Source: Prorocentrum cordatum (Eukaryota; Sar; Dinophyceae; Prorocentrales; Prorocentraceae). Taken from it: a stretch of 37,500 nt of DNA. The position numbers and the translations under genes are program-made. The DNA is taken from the NCBI GenBank assembly GCA_963575745.1, contig CAUYUJ010019597.1:90970-128469 (forward strand). The letters run 5' to 3'. Each line of letters begins with the position of its first letter. Positions within the stretch are counted from its first letter, which is position 1. Below are positions 9,700 through 18,399 of the stretch, one piece after another. Below the pieces are notes generated by a model that saw nothing but the letters and a program-made list of their open reading frames with translations, was not told the origin of the DNA and made no database searches.

Positions 9700-10440
9700 A
9701 AACTCGGAGATCCGCGCGGAGTTCATGGATCTGCGCTGGAACCCGCCTCCCTGGCACGCGGAGGCATCGCCGCGGGGGGGCCCGGCGCCGATCCCACAAG
9801 TTCGGGCGGAGCTCCGGAAACTTATCTCTGTGCCGTTGTTCTGTCTTCGACTCTTGCGTATGTTGCATCTTTGAGGAACCTCGTCTGTCCCATCGCGCCA
9901 GCCATCCGTGTCGAAACCACGTCGAACCTGTGCCGAACGCGTCGAATCCGTGTCGAATCCAAGCCAGATCCAAGTCCGCATTGAGTCCACGCCGGGCAAA
10001 AACAGACAGCGAGCATTGTCGTGACGTGGCAATCTCCAGGTGCAAAAAAAGATTGGCGCTGAGACTGACAATCTACCAGACCACCCCAACCCAACCCGAA
10101 GACCCGAATTTGACCCAAACTTCTGGTGAGGGGGGGTACGGGTTCCCTGTGTTTTTCTCCATGTTCCCCGATCCCCACCCACCCCTACTGAAACTGAAGG
10201 GCAAACTGAGGCCTTCGGGTTGCGATGGGGTGGTCTGGTGGGTGGTGAGTGGCTCGGTTCGCCTGTTGCGCTCGTCAGTCCGCTGCTGAGCCGCACGTGG
10301 CGGCAGTGCGCGTCAGCGATCTGCAGCCGAGATGCGGTGGCAGACAGACCTGGCCTTCCCGTGTCCCTGTGACACCCTGCCCACCCACCGCCAGGTCCAA
10401 CAGGACCGCAGCCACCACTGGGGACGCACGGCTGGAACAA
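9700..10440. other. No gene recognised
   Basis: Mixed DNA. 9706-9730 has a GATCCGCGCGGAGTTC word also seen near 27968. 9900-9980 is rich in CGTGTCGAA/CGTCGAATC words. Open frames on both strands (up to 267 aa on the minus strand) lack recognisable motifs. Confidence 0.45.
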
Positions 10441-10448
10441 CACCAAAG

Positions 10449-10562
10449 GGTACCGTCATCGCTGCTATTCAGGCCTCTCCTGGGGCGCCTTCTGAACAGA
10501 ACGTGGAGGAGGATCGGGCCCTGGCGACGAGGGATCTCCAGGAAGAGCAGCGGTATCCGTAG
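10449..10562 (+). mobile_element. K-family copy (diverged)
   Basis: Begins GGTACCGTCATCGCTGCTAT, continues with GGCCTCTCCTGGGGCGCCTT and GGCGACGAGGGATCTCCAG, and ends GCAGCGGTATCCGT. These correspond in order to the copy at 11008-11149. It is directly followed by repeat P2. Confidence 0.7.
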
Positions 10563-10734
10563 CTTTTCCTCCCCTTGACAATTCACAGCAAGACAGACGA
10601 GGCTCTCCATGGATGCAGCGTGGCTCCCGCAACCACCGAGGACCTTTGGCGGCGCGCACAAGGGGGTGATCAGGGGGAGAGGGGAGGCTGCCCCTCGGAA
10701 GGCGGCGGCCCTGCGTTGATACACGAGGCCCGCG
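10563..10734 (+). repeat. P2, two-copy direct repeat
   Basis: Second copy of the 8719-8898 repeat. Shared ordered blocks are CACAGCAAGACAGACGAGG, CATGGATGCAGCGTGGCTCC and CGGAAGGCGGCGGCCCTGCG. The upstream neighbours differ (M fragment at P1, K copy at P2). Confidence 0.85.
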
Positions 10735-10783
10735 CCCTCTCAGAAGCAGGGTACCTCTAAGAAGCCTTCCCCCCCTGCCCCTG

Positions 10784-10940
10784 GAGGCGTCCTAGATGAG
10801 GTCGGAGTAGATGGGGTCGGAGGATCGCGCCTTTCCGCCTATGCATCGGCGACACATCGCCGATGCATCGGCGAAACGTGGAAAAAATCAGACTCCGCCG
10901 ATCCTCCGACCCCATCGGCTCGGACCGCATTGAGGAGGCC
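10784..10940. mobile_element. B2, palindromic B-family element
   Basis: Arms GTAGATGGGGTCGGAGGATC and GATCCTCCGACCCCATCGGC with outer CCTAGATGAGGTCGGAG and CGGACCGCATTGAGGAGG. The core has TGCATCGGCGA/TCGCCGATGCA and an AAATCAGACTCCG segment also present in B4 and B5. The arms have drifted more than in B5. Confidence 0.85.
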
Positions 10941-11007
10941 TAGATAACCCTTTCTGCGCGTGGCCGAACACAGACGCGCATCCCCAAAGCAGGTGGGGAA
11001 ACCAAAA

Positions 11008-11149
11008 GGTACCGATACCGTTGCTCCTCGGACCTCTCCTGGGGCGCGCTCTGACCAGGATTTCGAGGCCAATCCAGCGGTGGCGGCGCGGACCTCCCAG
11101 AAGACCCCCAAAAAGGGGAGATCGAGGGAAGGGTAGCGGCATCGGTACC
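11008..11149 (+). mobile_element. K1, K-family element (type copy)
   Basis: Terminal inverted repeats GGTACCGATACCG and CGGCATCGGTACC bracket 142 bp. The interior reads CGGACCTCTCCTGGGGCGCG, TGACCAGGATTTCGAGGC, CCAGCGGTGGCGGC and CTCCCAGAAGACC. Related copies lie at 10449, 13531 and 28630, with fragments near 12215 and 19650. Confidence 0.82.
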
Positions 11150-11159
11150 CCCAATGCAG

Positions 11160-11990
11160 GCGTTCTACTCGAGAAGTACAGCTCTCCGACGATGCGGTCG
11201 GGAACGTTTGCTCAGCGTGTCGCGGCGGCGGCCCCCCTCTGCGCGTGGCCGAGAAGACTCAGAGGGAAGCGGCCGGGCAGCGCGCCGCGCGGGCGCCTTC
11301 TTCGCCGCCGCCTCTCGCTCCGCCACCTTCCGAGCCAGCTCCGCGTCGACGCCCGCCTCTCGGGGCGCCGCGGCGACTTGTTTTGGTCACAGGGCATTGT
11401 TCGAGGGGAGAGGCGATGTGTTGTTGTTGGGGGGGGGGGCGCACGTTTTCGTATGGAGGGGGGGAAGGGAGGAGGGCTCTGTTTGCTTTGTATATACCCT
11501 CTCCGCCGATCGCTCTACTCGCTACTTCTGGCCTCTGCTCGCTAGTCCCTCTGTTCAGCTCTGCGCTATGCCTACCTTTCTTCTTGCATCTTTAACCGTG
11601 GTCTTTAACATCGGTCATGTACTAGTGATTGGTTCTCTGCTCCGAGAAATATTGTATTTAGAGGTGTGTGCTCTCTGAACGTGTGGTCGCCAAGGCGCAG
11701 AAGGCACGGGCGCTTTTCCGCAACCATGAACTCGAGAACCCAAGAACCGTACAACGCTGGGAGCCCGAGAACCTGAACGGGGAACCCCAGAACCCGGTCG
11801 CCCCCCGAACTCGGCCAGAAGCCGCACCCAGACCTCCTCCCGTTGCGAACACAGACAGTTTGGAGATTTCTGCGAATACTTGGCCCCCATGGGGGGGCCC
11901 TGCCTGCCCCCGGCGCCGTCGAATGATCAGTCGTACTGGGGGCAGGACCTGACGACCAGGGCTTCACGTTCTGAAGAAATAGCGGCGTCG
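11160..11990. other. No gene recognised
   Basis: GC-rich to about 11450, then a less GC-rich stretch with TTTGTATATACCC at about 11489 and several CTCGCTACTTCTGG/CTGCTCGCTAGTC words. Open frames up to 239 aa overlap on both strands. Nothing identifies a coding region; the TATATA is isolated evidence. Confidence 0.45.
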
Positions 11991-12204
11991 GGGGGTTCCG
12001 AAGGAATGAGGGGGTGGGGCTTCTGTCTGCCCCCCAGGGCCTCTCCATGAAGGCCTCTCCCCCGAAAAGGGGAACGGGTCGGACTGCGAGGAGGGGGACG
12101 AGGAGGAGGCAGACCCCCGTGCCCGCAGCATCGGGGCATCGAGGAGGAGGGGGAAGAGGGGCGACACCCACGCCCGAAGCATCCGCAACGAGGCATCGAG
12201 GCAT

Positions 12205-12278
12205 CGAGGATGAGGGCGAGCGTGTCCCGACCAGGATCTCCAGGCGACCCCAGGCCGTGGCGACGAGGCCGCCCCACA
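12205..12278 (+). repeat. K-family fragment
   Basis: CGACCAGGATCTCCAGGCGA then CCAGGCCGTGGCGACGAGGC follows the order of the K interior. No recognisable GGTACC ends. Confidence 0.45.
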
Positions 12279-12355
12279 CCCAACCACCCAGACAACTGTT
12301 TCTGCTCATCAGGGGCGGGGACACGAAGGATCACGACCTGCCTCTGTGCACAGGC

Positions 12356-12616
12356 GCACGTCGGCACGCCAACGAAGACTGGATGGAGGGCAGGATGGAC
12401 TGGAGTCAGCGCCTGCTGGGATCGAGGCAGCGCGAGTTGGAGAAGCACGAGTGGGCGCAGCAGGAACGCAGCAGACGGAGGGGCGGCCGCGGAGAAAGAG
12501 GCTCGCAGGGGGCATCAGTCAGGGGACGCCAGAGACCCAGACGGGCGAATCGCACGCTGAGAACGCCCCCGCGCAATCCCCCCTCCAGGGGGTACCCGCC
12601 TGGGCCGCGCGCCTGA
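12356..12616 (+). CDS. Possible exon or gene fragment, unrecognised
   Basis: Part of a 200-codon plus-strand frame that opens upstream without a nearby ATG. An in-frame ATG is at 12383. The stretch around 12360-12500 encodes a charged, helix-prone segment (HANEDWMEGRMDWSQRLLG, then RQRELEKHEWAQQERSRRR) that is less biased than the translated repeats elsewhere. The frame then becomes Arg/Pro-rich and ends at 12616. I recognise no family. A competing 145-aa frame (12346-12783) and minus-strand frames overlap it. No splice sites were assigned. This is a candidate only. Confidence 0.2.
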   Translation, partial: ARRHANEDWMEGRMDWSQRLLGSRQRELEKHEWAQQERSRRRGGRGERGSQGASVRGRQRPRRANRTLRTPPRNPPSRGYPPGPRA

Positions 12617-13060
12617 CAGCTGGAGCGTCCTGGAGGCGCACCGTGAAGTTTGCCCGAGAGGCCACTCGGCATTCGGCATTCGGGCTCCCAGGCGGTTCAC
12701 AGCGAGGCGGAGTGTCGCTGAAAGGACGCTCACAGTCTCCTGCTGGCACACCCTCGTGCGGCGAGCGTACGTCCAGGAGCTAGCGGAGCTGAACTCAACT
12801 CCTCCTTCTCGCGTGGCTGACGCGGACGCGAGGTTCTTCCACCACGTACCTCCTGAGAGGGAAGCGGGCGACGCTGACACATACCACCTTCCACCTTCCA
12901 CCTACCACCAATACCGTCTATACCAACACCCTCCAGCCTCCTCCATCCCTTTCCCAGAAAATACTCCTCCATGCCGCACGACCATACATGCCCGTAGCCC
13001 GGGCCAGGTTTTCGCCTGACCCTTCCTCGCAAATAACTACCCCGAAGCTAAGAATTCTCC
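12617..13060. other. No feature recognised
   Basis: 12885-12925 is a short CACCTTCCACCTACCACC-type run. The rest is unremarkable GC-rich DNA. Confidence 0.45.
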
Positions 13061-13074
13061 GACGGCTACACGGC

Positions 13075-13260
13075 TGGTGGTTTCAAAATGCGGCTCTCGC
13101 CTTAGCGCCGCGTACACTTGTTGCACAAGCTTGCAATAATGACGCAGACAGACGCGGAACCCTCTTCAAAATGTGGCTCTGCTCTCAGATCCGCGCGCAC
13201 TCGTATGCACAACTTGTAACAGTTATACCAGAGGCCTGCTCGTCTTCAAAATTGGGCTCT
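13075..13260 (+). repeat. Degenerate tandem repeat, about 81-bp period
   Basis: TTCAAAATGCGGCTCT (13082), TTCAAAATGTGGCTCT (13164) and TTCAAAATTGGGCTCT (13244) recur at 82 and 80 bp, with weakly similar spacers rich in CACTTGT/ACAACTTGTAAC. A further distant echo (TTCTCAAAGCGGGGCT) is near 13490. The units are diverged. Confidence 0.6.
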
Positions 13261-13530
13261 TGCGTGAGACGTCCTCAACAAATCCGACGGCCAGTGCAAG
13301 TTTGCCAACAGCTACAGGGATGGCGACTGGCTGAACAATGATGACAACATGTGTAAAGTTGTGAAGCAGTTTCATGCGAGGAGTGCGGTTGCTTTTCCGA
13401 ATGGAGATCGCGCCTCCTCAGCCTTCGCTATGTTGTTTGACCAAAAGCTTGAATTGCGAAACAGCTACACACGTATTGAAGGCGGGTCCTTCTCAAAGCG
13501 GGGCTGTCGCCTGGTATCGGGAGACCACAA

Positions 13531-13671
13531 GGTACCGAAACCGCCACTCCCCAGACCTCTCCAGGAGTGCGCTCTGACCCGCATCTTGAGGCGCATCCAG
13601 CGGGGGCGACGAGGGTCTCCAAGGAGGCCCAGAAAGGGGGCGCAAACGAGGGACGGGTAGAGGTAGGTGTA
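13531..13671 (+). mobile_element. K2, K-family element
   Basis: Begins GGTACCGAAACCGCCACTCC, continues with AGACCTCTCCAGGAGTGCGC, CATCCAGCGGGGGCGACGAG and GGTCTCCAAGGAGGCCCAG, and ends near GGGTAGAGGTAGGTG. Same block order as K1. Confidence 0.78.
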
Positions 13672-13754
13672 GTTAACTCTTCCTCCTCGAAGCGCGCTTG
13701 CTGTCGAATCCCATAGGGCTTGACAAAATCGAGGCCGGCTTCCCTCGGAGAGGC

Positions 13755-14216
13755 ACTCCAAATCCCTTAGTAATCGGCCCCCCCCCCCCCCTCAAAAACC
13801 AGATCCCCTTCCAAATGCGACCTCATATTCTGGGGCGACAGAATTTTGTTCCGCGGGTCGAGAACGCACCTCCTCCGGTCGAAGCTAAGCGGGCCGCGCG
13901 AAGGCGTTTGCGTGCCAGGGCATGTTCTTTTGCGGAGTTGGGCGCCCTGGCGCGGACACGGCCGAACGACCCCTGCAGCGGGACGTCCTGGCCACGCGGT
14001 CGCCGCCGACAAAACTGCCCGTTCAAGGCTGACGCCGCGCAAAGGAGGCGCCGAACGGCGGACCCCCTCTTCGACGGGGCGCCTCAGTACTCCGGGCCCC
14101 CTAAGCTCCAATCCAGAGAGAGCGCCTTCATGAACCGGACCCCCCCCCCCCCGGTTACAAAAAGGCGCCACTCAAAAACCGGACCCGGGGGACGATTGAT
14201 AAGGGATTTGGAGCAC
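13755..14216 (+). mobile_element. D2, D-family element with internal insertion
   Basis: Ends ACTCCAAATCCCTTAGTAAT and ATAAGGGATTTGGAGCACT form TIRs. The left part (13755-13838) and right part (about 14060-14216) align with the left and right parts of the 33474-33695 copy, including CAAATGCGACCTCATATTCT and TTCGACGGGGCGCCT. About 215 bp of unrelated GC-rich sequence separates them at the point where the other copy is continuous, so D2 carries an insertion (or the other copy a deletion). Confidence 0.82.
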
Positions 14217-14248
14217 TCCCGCCCGAAGTGCAGACCAATGTGGTGGGG

Positions 14249-14842
14249 ATGGCAGGGGATCTCCATCAGGCGGCTGCGGCAGGCAATCTCAACCAAGCAG
14301 CGAGTGCTCATGTGGACAACGCAATGGGCGCCGCCGCGGACATGGCAGGGGATCTCCATCAGGCGGCGGCGCCTCATTTAGACGCGCCCGTCTTTCAAGG
14401 TTGGGGGGGGGGGCGCTCCGCGCAGGGAGGGTACTGCGGCTCTTGCGGGATCCGGTGCGCGGAGGGCTCTCCAGGTGAGGAGGGCGGATGGCAGCATCGC
14501 TCCTGCATGTCATGCGTTTTGCGTCTCGGACTGGCTCTGGCCCTCCTCCTCCTCCTCCTCCTCCTCCTCCTCCTCCTCCGCCTCGTTCTCCTCCTCCGCC
14601 TCCGCCTCCTCCTCTTCCCCCCCCCGTCTCCCCCCCAAAACAATAAGCTCTCAGCGCTCCACCGGTTCGCGCCATCCTGGCCACGGCGTCGGAGTTGCCA
14701 GGGATGGTATCGATTTGGTGGGCGGTGGGAAAGGTCAGATGCGTCGACCCCGCTCCCAGACATCCAACGCATCGATTTTTGTCGATGCGTCTGCCCCTGG
14801 GCATTTTGGGCCCCCAAAGAACTTATGCTTCACGATGTTTGA
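14249..14842 (+). CDS. Candidate coding segment with repeated LHQAA motif and Cys cluster
   Basis: First ATG at 14249 in a frame open from 14228 or earlier. The N-terminal part carries two copies of MAGDLHQAAA, encoded by a DNA direct repeat at 14249 and 14343. Between them is a similar GNLNQAASAHVD stretch. Then comes a cysteine-rich stretch with spacing C-x2-C-x3-C-x14-H-x2-C-x2-C (about 14435-14515), which could bind zinc. After that the frame enters a TCC array and becomes poly-Leu; that hydrophobic run is microsatellite translation, not evidence of a membrane segment. I do not recognise the family. It may be the end of a real exon interrupted by repeat expansion, or chance. Confidence 0.28.
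   Translation: MAGDLHQAAAAGNLNQAASAHVDNAMGAAADMAGDLHQAAAPHLDAPVFQGWGGGRSAQGGYCGSCGIRCAEGSPGEEGGWQHRSCMSCVLRLGLALALLLLLLLLLLLLRLVLLLRLRLLLFPPPSPPQNNKLSALHRFAPSWPRRRSCQGWYRFGGRWERSDASTPLPDIQRIDFCRCVCPWAFWAPKELMLHDV
14543..14628 (+). repeat. TCC microsatellite
   Basis: (TCC)n with GCC and GTT interruptions, inside the candidate frame that starts at 14249. Confidence 0.95.
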
Positions 14843-15257
14843 CAGTCCCTAGGCCCGCAAATTGGCCTCCGGATGCCGCTGAATATGGCGACGAAGCAGT
14901 GGCCTCGATCTTTCCGATGCGCCAGATGTCTGGGTCTGCTTCTCGTTCTCCACCGAGCGTCGGCTTGACGCCCTCCTTGCGCCGTCGCATCCTGTCCTGA
15001 GCCTCCTGCGCGGGGGGTGGCAGAGGTGGGGTAGGGCCAGAGGGCGGATGATAAGAGACTCGTTCTGGACGGCCCCTGGATGAAGAATATGTGAGCACCC
15101 CCTCCCCTGGAGACTCGTTCCCTGACAACTCGCCCCCTCTACGAAACCCGTGACCACGCACCTCAGCTAGAGGAAACGGATCCTGGATCTCTGGGGCTAC
15201 TCCCCTGTGGGATCAGCTGCTCATTCGGAATAACTTGTTGGGGCCGTCCTGCGTTTG
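14630..15257. other. No gene called; overlapping open frames
   Basis: Non-tandem DNA between the TCC array and B3. A 112-aa minus frame (15161-14823) and a 101-aa plus frame (14695-15000) overlap, both with fairly ordinary residue composition. I cannot choose between them and recognise neither. Confidence 0.4.
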
Positions 15258-15430
15258 GAGGCCGCCCAAATGTGGCCAGAGTGGATTGGGTTGGAGGATC
15301 GCGCCGCATCGCCGATGCATCGTCGATGCACCAGCGACGTCGTGCTGGAGAAAAGCGGACGCGCCGCATTGCCGATGCATCGGCGATGCGGCACGCGGTC
15401 TCTCGGCCGGTCCGACCTCATCTGCTTCGG
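15258..15430. mobile_element. B3, degenerate B-family element
   Basis: The left arm GGAGGCCGCCCAAATGTGGC then GGGTTGGAGGATCGCGCC is recognisable. The core GCATCGCCGATGCATC and GCCGATGCATCGGCGATGCG is well kept. The right arm (about 15398-15430) is badly decayed. The oldest-looking B copy. Confidence 0.7.
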
Positions 15431-16290
15431 CCTTACCCGCGCGGCCTCAAAGGCCCGTGGAAGCGCCCGGGCAGGCCGAACACGGCCAGACACTTCCAGG
15501 ACTCCTTGCCCTCTGGGCCTCTCTTGGAGCCTCTCCTCATTTAGATTCCAGCCACTGTGATTGCATTGCAGTCTGCACGCCCCCCCATCGCAGACACTCC
15601 GTGCGGAGCTGGGCCGTGGAAGCGAGCAAGCAACCGTCGGCTTACGCGATCTCCAGCTCTTCCTTGGGCCCCCCGCCCCTCCATGGCCAGCCTGCCGCAA
15701 GAACATGAAAGCCAAGCTCTTGTTGGCGGCACCCGTACATATGCCCACCCCCTGGGGGACAGCGCCCGCACTGTGAGTCGGGATGCCCCCCAGAGACGCG
15801 TGCGCCTGAAGGGCAGTGCACAGAGAGGCGAGAGGTACAGCTTTGCAGGCGTTGCCACCGGCCAGGCCTGCACCATCGTATACACTTGTTGGCGGCATCC
15901 ATGCTGGGGGGGGGGGCTCGAGGTTCAAGACAGGCGGCGGGGCTTCTAAAAAGGGCAGGTGCGGATCTTGGAGGCCCGCCCGGTTCTCTGAGGCTCCTCC
16001 TCAGAGGCCTGCGGGGCCTTCCGAGGAGGCCCTTCGCCTTCTGAGAATGATGTAGGCCCCCTCGCGCCACCACGCCGTGGGCGCCGTGGGCAAACTCCCC
16101 TGACACCCGCCGTCGCGAACAAACATGCAACATCGCGAGCAACCACGCCCAGAGCTCTGGACACCACCTTGCCCATGCACTTCCCGAGACGCATCGACGT
16201 CTGAGGGCACCAGGGGGGGCCCGCAGCCCAGGCGAGGACGGCCGCTGTGGACAGCACTGCAGCGCTCAGCTCTCGGGGATCCGATGTCCT
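15431..16290. other. No gene recognised
   Basis: GC-rich non-tandem DNA. 15990-16045 has CCTCCTCAGAGGCCT and CGCCTTCTGAGA words that recur near 29880 and 32390. Open frames up to 235 aa on both strands lack recognisable domains. Confidence 0.45.
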
Positions 16291-16293
16291 GAT

Positions 16294-16456
16294 TGAAGGG
16301 GCACCAGGAGACACAAATGAATACACACAAATAAAATGATTCCCCATATGTTCCTATATTTTCTGGGTTTTTGTCTTCCCCCCCACTTCCCATATTTTCC
16401 CATATTTTCCTGGGAGTCGACGATTAATTGTATCTGTGTGTGCTTTCCCCTCCTGA
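16294..16456 (+). mobile_element. M2, M-family element (type copy)
   Basis: Runs from TGAAGGGGCACCAGGAGACA to TTTCCCCTCCTGA. Landmarks in order: ACACACAAAT, ATGATTCCCCATATG, TATTTTCTGGGTTTTTGTC, TTCCCCCCCCACTTCCCAT, TCCTGGGAGTCGACGATTAA, TGTATCTGTGTG. The ends are weak inverted repeats (GGGG...ACAC on one side, GTGT...CCCC on the other). No coding capacity. Target duplication not resolved. Confidence 0.82.
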
Positions 16457-16693
16457 CTGATGTTGTTCGTTACTTGTCCTGGAGGTCCCGACCATCTCGA
16501 CAGTCCCCAGTCTTTCTGTTGACCGGTCCCGGGGCCCGACGAGGGCCCCAGGAGAGGCCGAATAGAGTGCAAAAGACAGGGCTCCGCCCTGCTCCTCTCC
16601 ACACAGTGGATGTCTGGGACAACCTCTGCCAGGCCGCCAAAGCCTGCCTCTCGATAAGACGAGGCCAGGGCGAGGGCACCGTCGGGCGAGGAG

Positions 16694-16855
16694 TAAGTCG
16701 GGCGTGTCCCCCTACAGGAGGATTTTTTACGAAACATAAAAAAGACGCAAAAAACGCACTCCAAGATGATCAAAGAAAATGCTCCAAACATAGTCCCCAC
16801 ACTATTGTTTGGCTATTTTTGGATATCCCCCCTGTAGAGGGACAGGCCCGACTTG
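16694..16855 (+). mobile_element. A5, A-family MITE
   Basis: TAAGTCGGGCGTGTCCCCCT on the left; CCTGTAGAGGGACAGGCCC then GACTTG on the right (TG in place of the family TA). Length is 162 bp. The interior includes the CACACTATTGTTTGGC block typical of the right half of the family. It lies between M2 and M3. Confidence 0.9.
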
Positions 16856-16973
16856 AGGCGAGGATCAGTGGAGGACCCCCTGGGGTCCCGTAGATCTGGA
16901 AGCTGCCTCGGGGGCCGCGGCTGCCCCTGCGCTCCGGAACGGGTCTTTTGAGATTCCCGGGGGCGGCCAAGAG

Positions 16974-17136
16974 TGAAGGGGCCCCAGGACGCACAAATAA
17001 ATACACACAAATCAAATGATTCCCCATATTTTCTTATATTTTCTGGGTTTTTGTCTTCCCCCCCACTTCCCATATTCTCTTATATTTTCCTCAGAATCCA
17101 CGATTGATTGTGTCTGTGTGTTTTTTCCCCTCCTAA
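16974..17136 (+). mobile_element. M3, M-family element
   Basis: Same landmarks as M2 in the same order and orientation (TGAAGGGGCC, ACACACAAATCAAATGATTC, TTTTCTGGGTTTTTGTCTTC, C-run, GATTGATTGTGTCTGTG, TTTTTTCCCCTCCTA). By eye the closest relative of M2. Confidence 0.85.
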
Positions 17137-17362
17137 AAGAGAACGAAAACGAGAACGAGCGCGCGATGACGGTCCAGCGGGACCTGCCCCAGGAGGGCGG
17201 CGCGGGGGGGGGCCGGAGCCCTCAGCAGTCGGCCTGGGACTGGCGGTCGATCTGGATGAAAGTGGTGTGAAACGTAGGATTTTTGGACGTCTGGTGCATT
17301 CTGGAGTCCAATGGGTGGGGATGAGAGGAGTCCAGGGGCGGCCAAGAGGGGGGCGTCCAAGA

Positions 17363-17544
17363 TGAAGGGGCCCAGGGACACACAAATAGATAGACACACA
17401 AATAGATAGACACAAATCACAGGATCCTGCACGTTTTCCTATATTCTCGGGGTTGTCGCCTTCCCCCCCCCCACGTCCCATGCCTTTCCGTCTCTTCCTG
17501 GGAGTCGCCGATTAATCGTGTCTCTGTGTATGTTTCCCTCCTGA
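17363..17544 (+). mobile_element. M4, M-family element with local duplication
   Basis: TGAAGGGGCCCAGGGACACA to TTTCCCTCCTGA. The segment ACACACAAATAGATAG is duplicated near its left end, making this copy about 20 bp longer than M2 and M3. Q1 begins only a few bases downstream. Confidence 0.82.
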
Positions 17545-17550
17545 TAAGAA

Positions 17551-17727
17551 GGGGGGGCGCAAATCATGGCCAGCGGCATGTGCGCGGCCCAGGTGGGAGG
17601 TCAGGGACGTGTTGCAGTAAGAAGAGGCGCCGTACAAAAAGGTGGGGAGGTATCGTGGCCCCCGCCATCAATGATATCCTCCCCCCTGTAATGACCCCCC
17701 TCTTTGTCGCCCCCGACTCGTCCCTGC
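17551..17727 (+). repeat. Q1, direct repeat flanking B4
   Basis: About 177 bp similar to 18221-18399 in the same orientation. Ordered blocks: GCAAATCATGGCCAGCGGCA, TGTGCGCGGCCCAG, CAGGGACGTG, AAGAAGAGGCGCC, TGGCCCCCGCCATCAATGAT, and CCCTCTTTGTCGCCCCCGA. It contains a partial palindrome around ATCGTGGCCCCCGCCAT. Confidence 0.85.
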
Positions 17728-17731
17728 CTAA

Positions 17732-18127
17732 GCGGCCTCCAAGATGGGGTCGAAGCAGGTTTAGGTCGGGTATGTCCCCCTACAGGCGGATTCGGGACGA
17801 AATTTCAAAAAATCCAAAAATATTCTTATGTCGAACAATAGTTGAAACAAAAAACGTCCCCTGATATTTTTCTGCTATTTTTGAACACTCCCCCTGTAGA
17901 GGGACAGGCCCGACGTAAGAGTAGATGTGGTCGGATGACCGCGCCGCATCGCCGATGCATCTGCGATGCATCGGCGACGCATCGGCGATGCGCAAGCGAT
18001 GCATCGTCGACGTCGGCGGTGCATCGGCGACGTCGGCGTGACGCAAATCAGGCTCCGCATGGAGCCGCATCGGCGATGCGGCGCCATCCTCGGACCCCAC
18101 CTATACTCCGACCCCATCTGGGAGGCC
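17732..18127. mobile_element. B4, B-family palindrome interrupted by A6
   Basis: The left arm begins GCGGCCTCCAAGATGGGGTC at 17732, is broken by the A6 MITE (17762-17917), and resumes at 17918 with AGAGTAGATGTGGTCGG. The core repeats GATGCATCGGCGACG-type words several times. The right arm is GCGCCATCCTCGGACCCC, TACTCCGACCCCATCTGGG, then AGGCC at 18127. Without A6 the element is about 240 bp. It is flanked by the direct repeats Q1 and Q2. Confidence 0.85.
17762..17917 (+). mobile_element. A6, A-family MITE inserted in B4
   Basis: TAGGTCGGGTATGTCCCCCT on the left and CCTGTAGAGGGACAGGCCC then GACGTA on the right. It is flanked by TA on both sides (17762-17763 and 17916-17917). Length is 156 bp. 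The sequence on either side joins into a B-family left arm, which shows the insertion directly. Confidence 0.92.
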
Positions 18128-18220
18128 AAGATTTCCAAAGGCTCCCATCCCTCAGAAGAACCAATCTTTGAACCACCGATGATTATGCTCGGGAGCGACC
18201 AAGAGGGGGGTGTCCAAGAG

Positions 18221-18399
18221 GGGGGGGTGCAAATCATGACCGGCGGCATGTGCGCGGCCCAGCGGGGGGACCAGGGACGTAATGAAACAAGAAGAGGCGC
18301 CACGAAATCTGGGGAAATATCATGGCCCCCGCCATGATATCCCCCCCCCCCCCTAGTAATTCCCCCCCCTCTTTGCCGCCCCCGATATTCTCGTCCGCC
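18221..18399 (+). repeat. Q2, direct repeat with perfect internal palindrome
   Basis: Second copy of the 17551-17727 repeat. It contains a perfect inverted repeat ATATCATGGC (18317-18326) / GCCATGATAT (18331-18340) with a four-base loop, followed by C-runs. Confidence 0.85.

Noticed and set aside
11485-11530. TATATA promoter
   Set aside because: A single TATATA without a supported gene or transcript downstream is not evidence of a promoter.
17936-18080. CRISPR-like or regulatory array of GATGCATCGGCGA words
   Set aside because: The spacing is irregular and the words belong to the core of a B-family palindrome.
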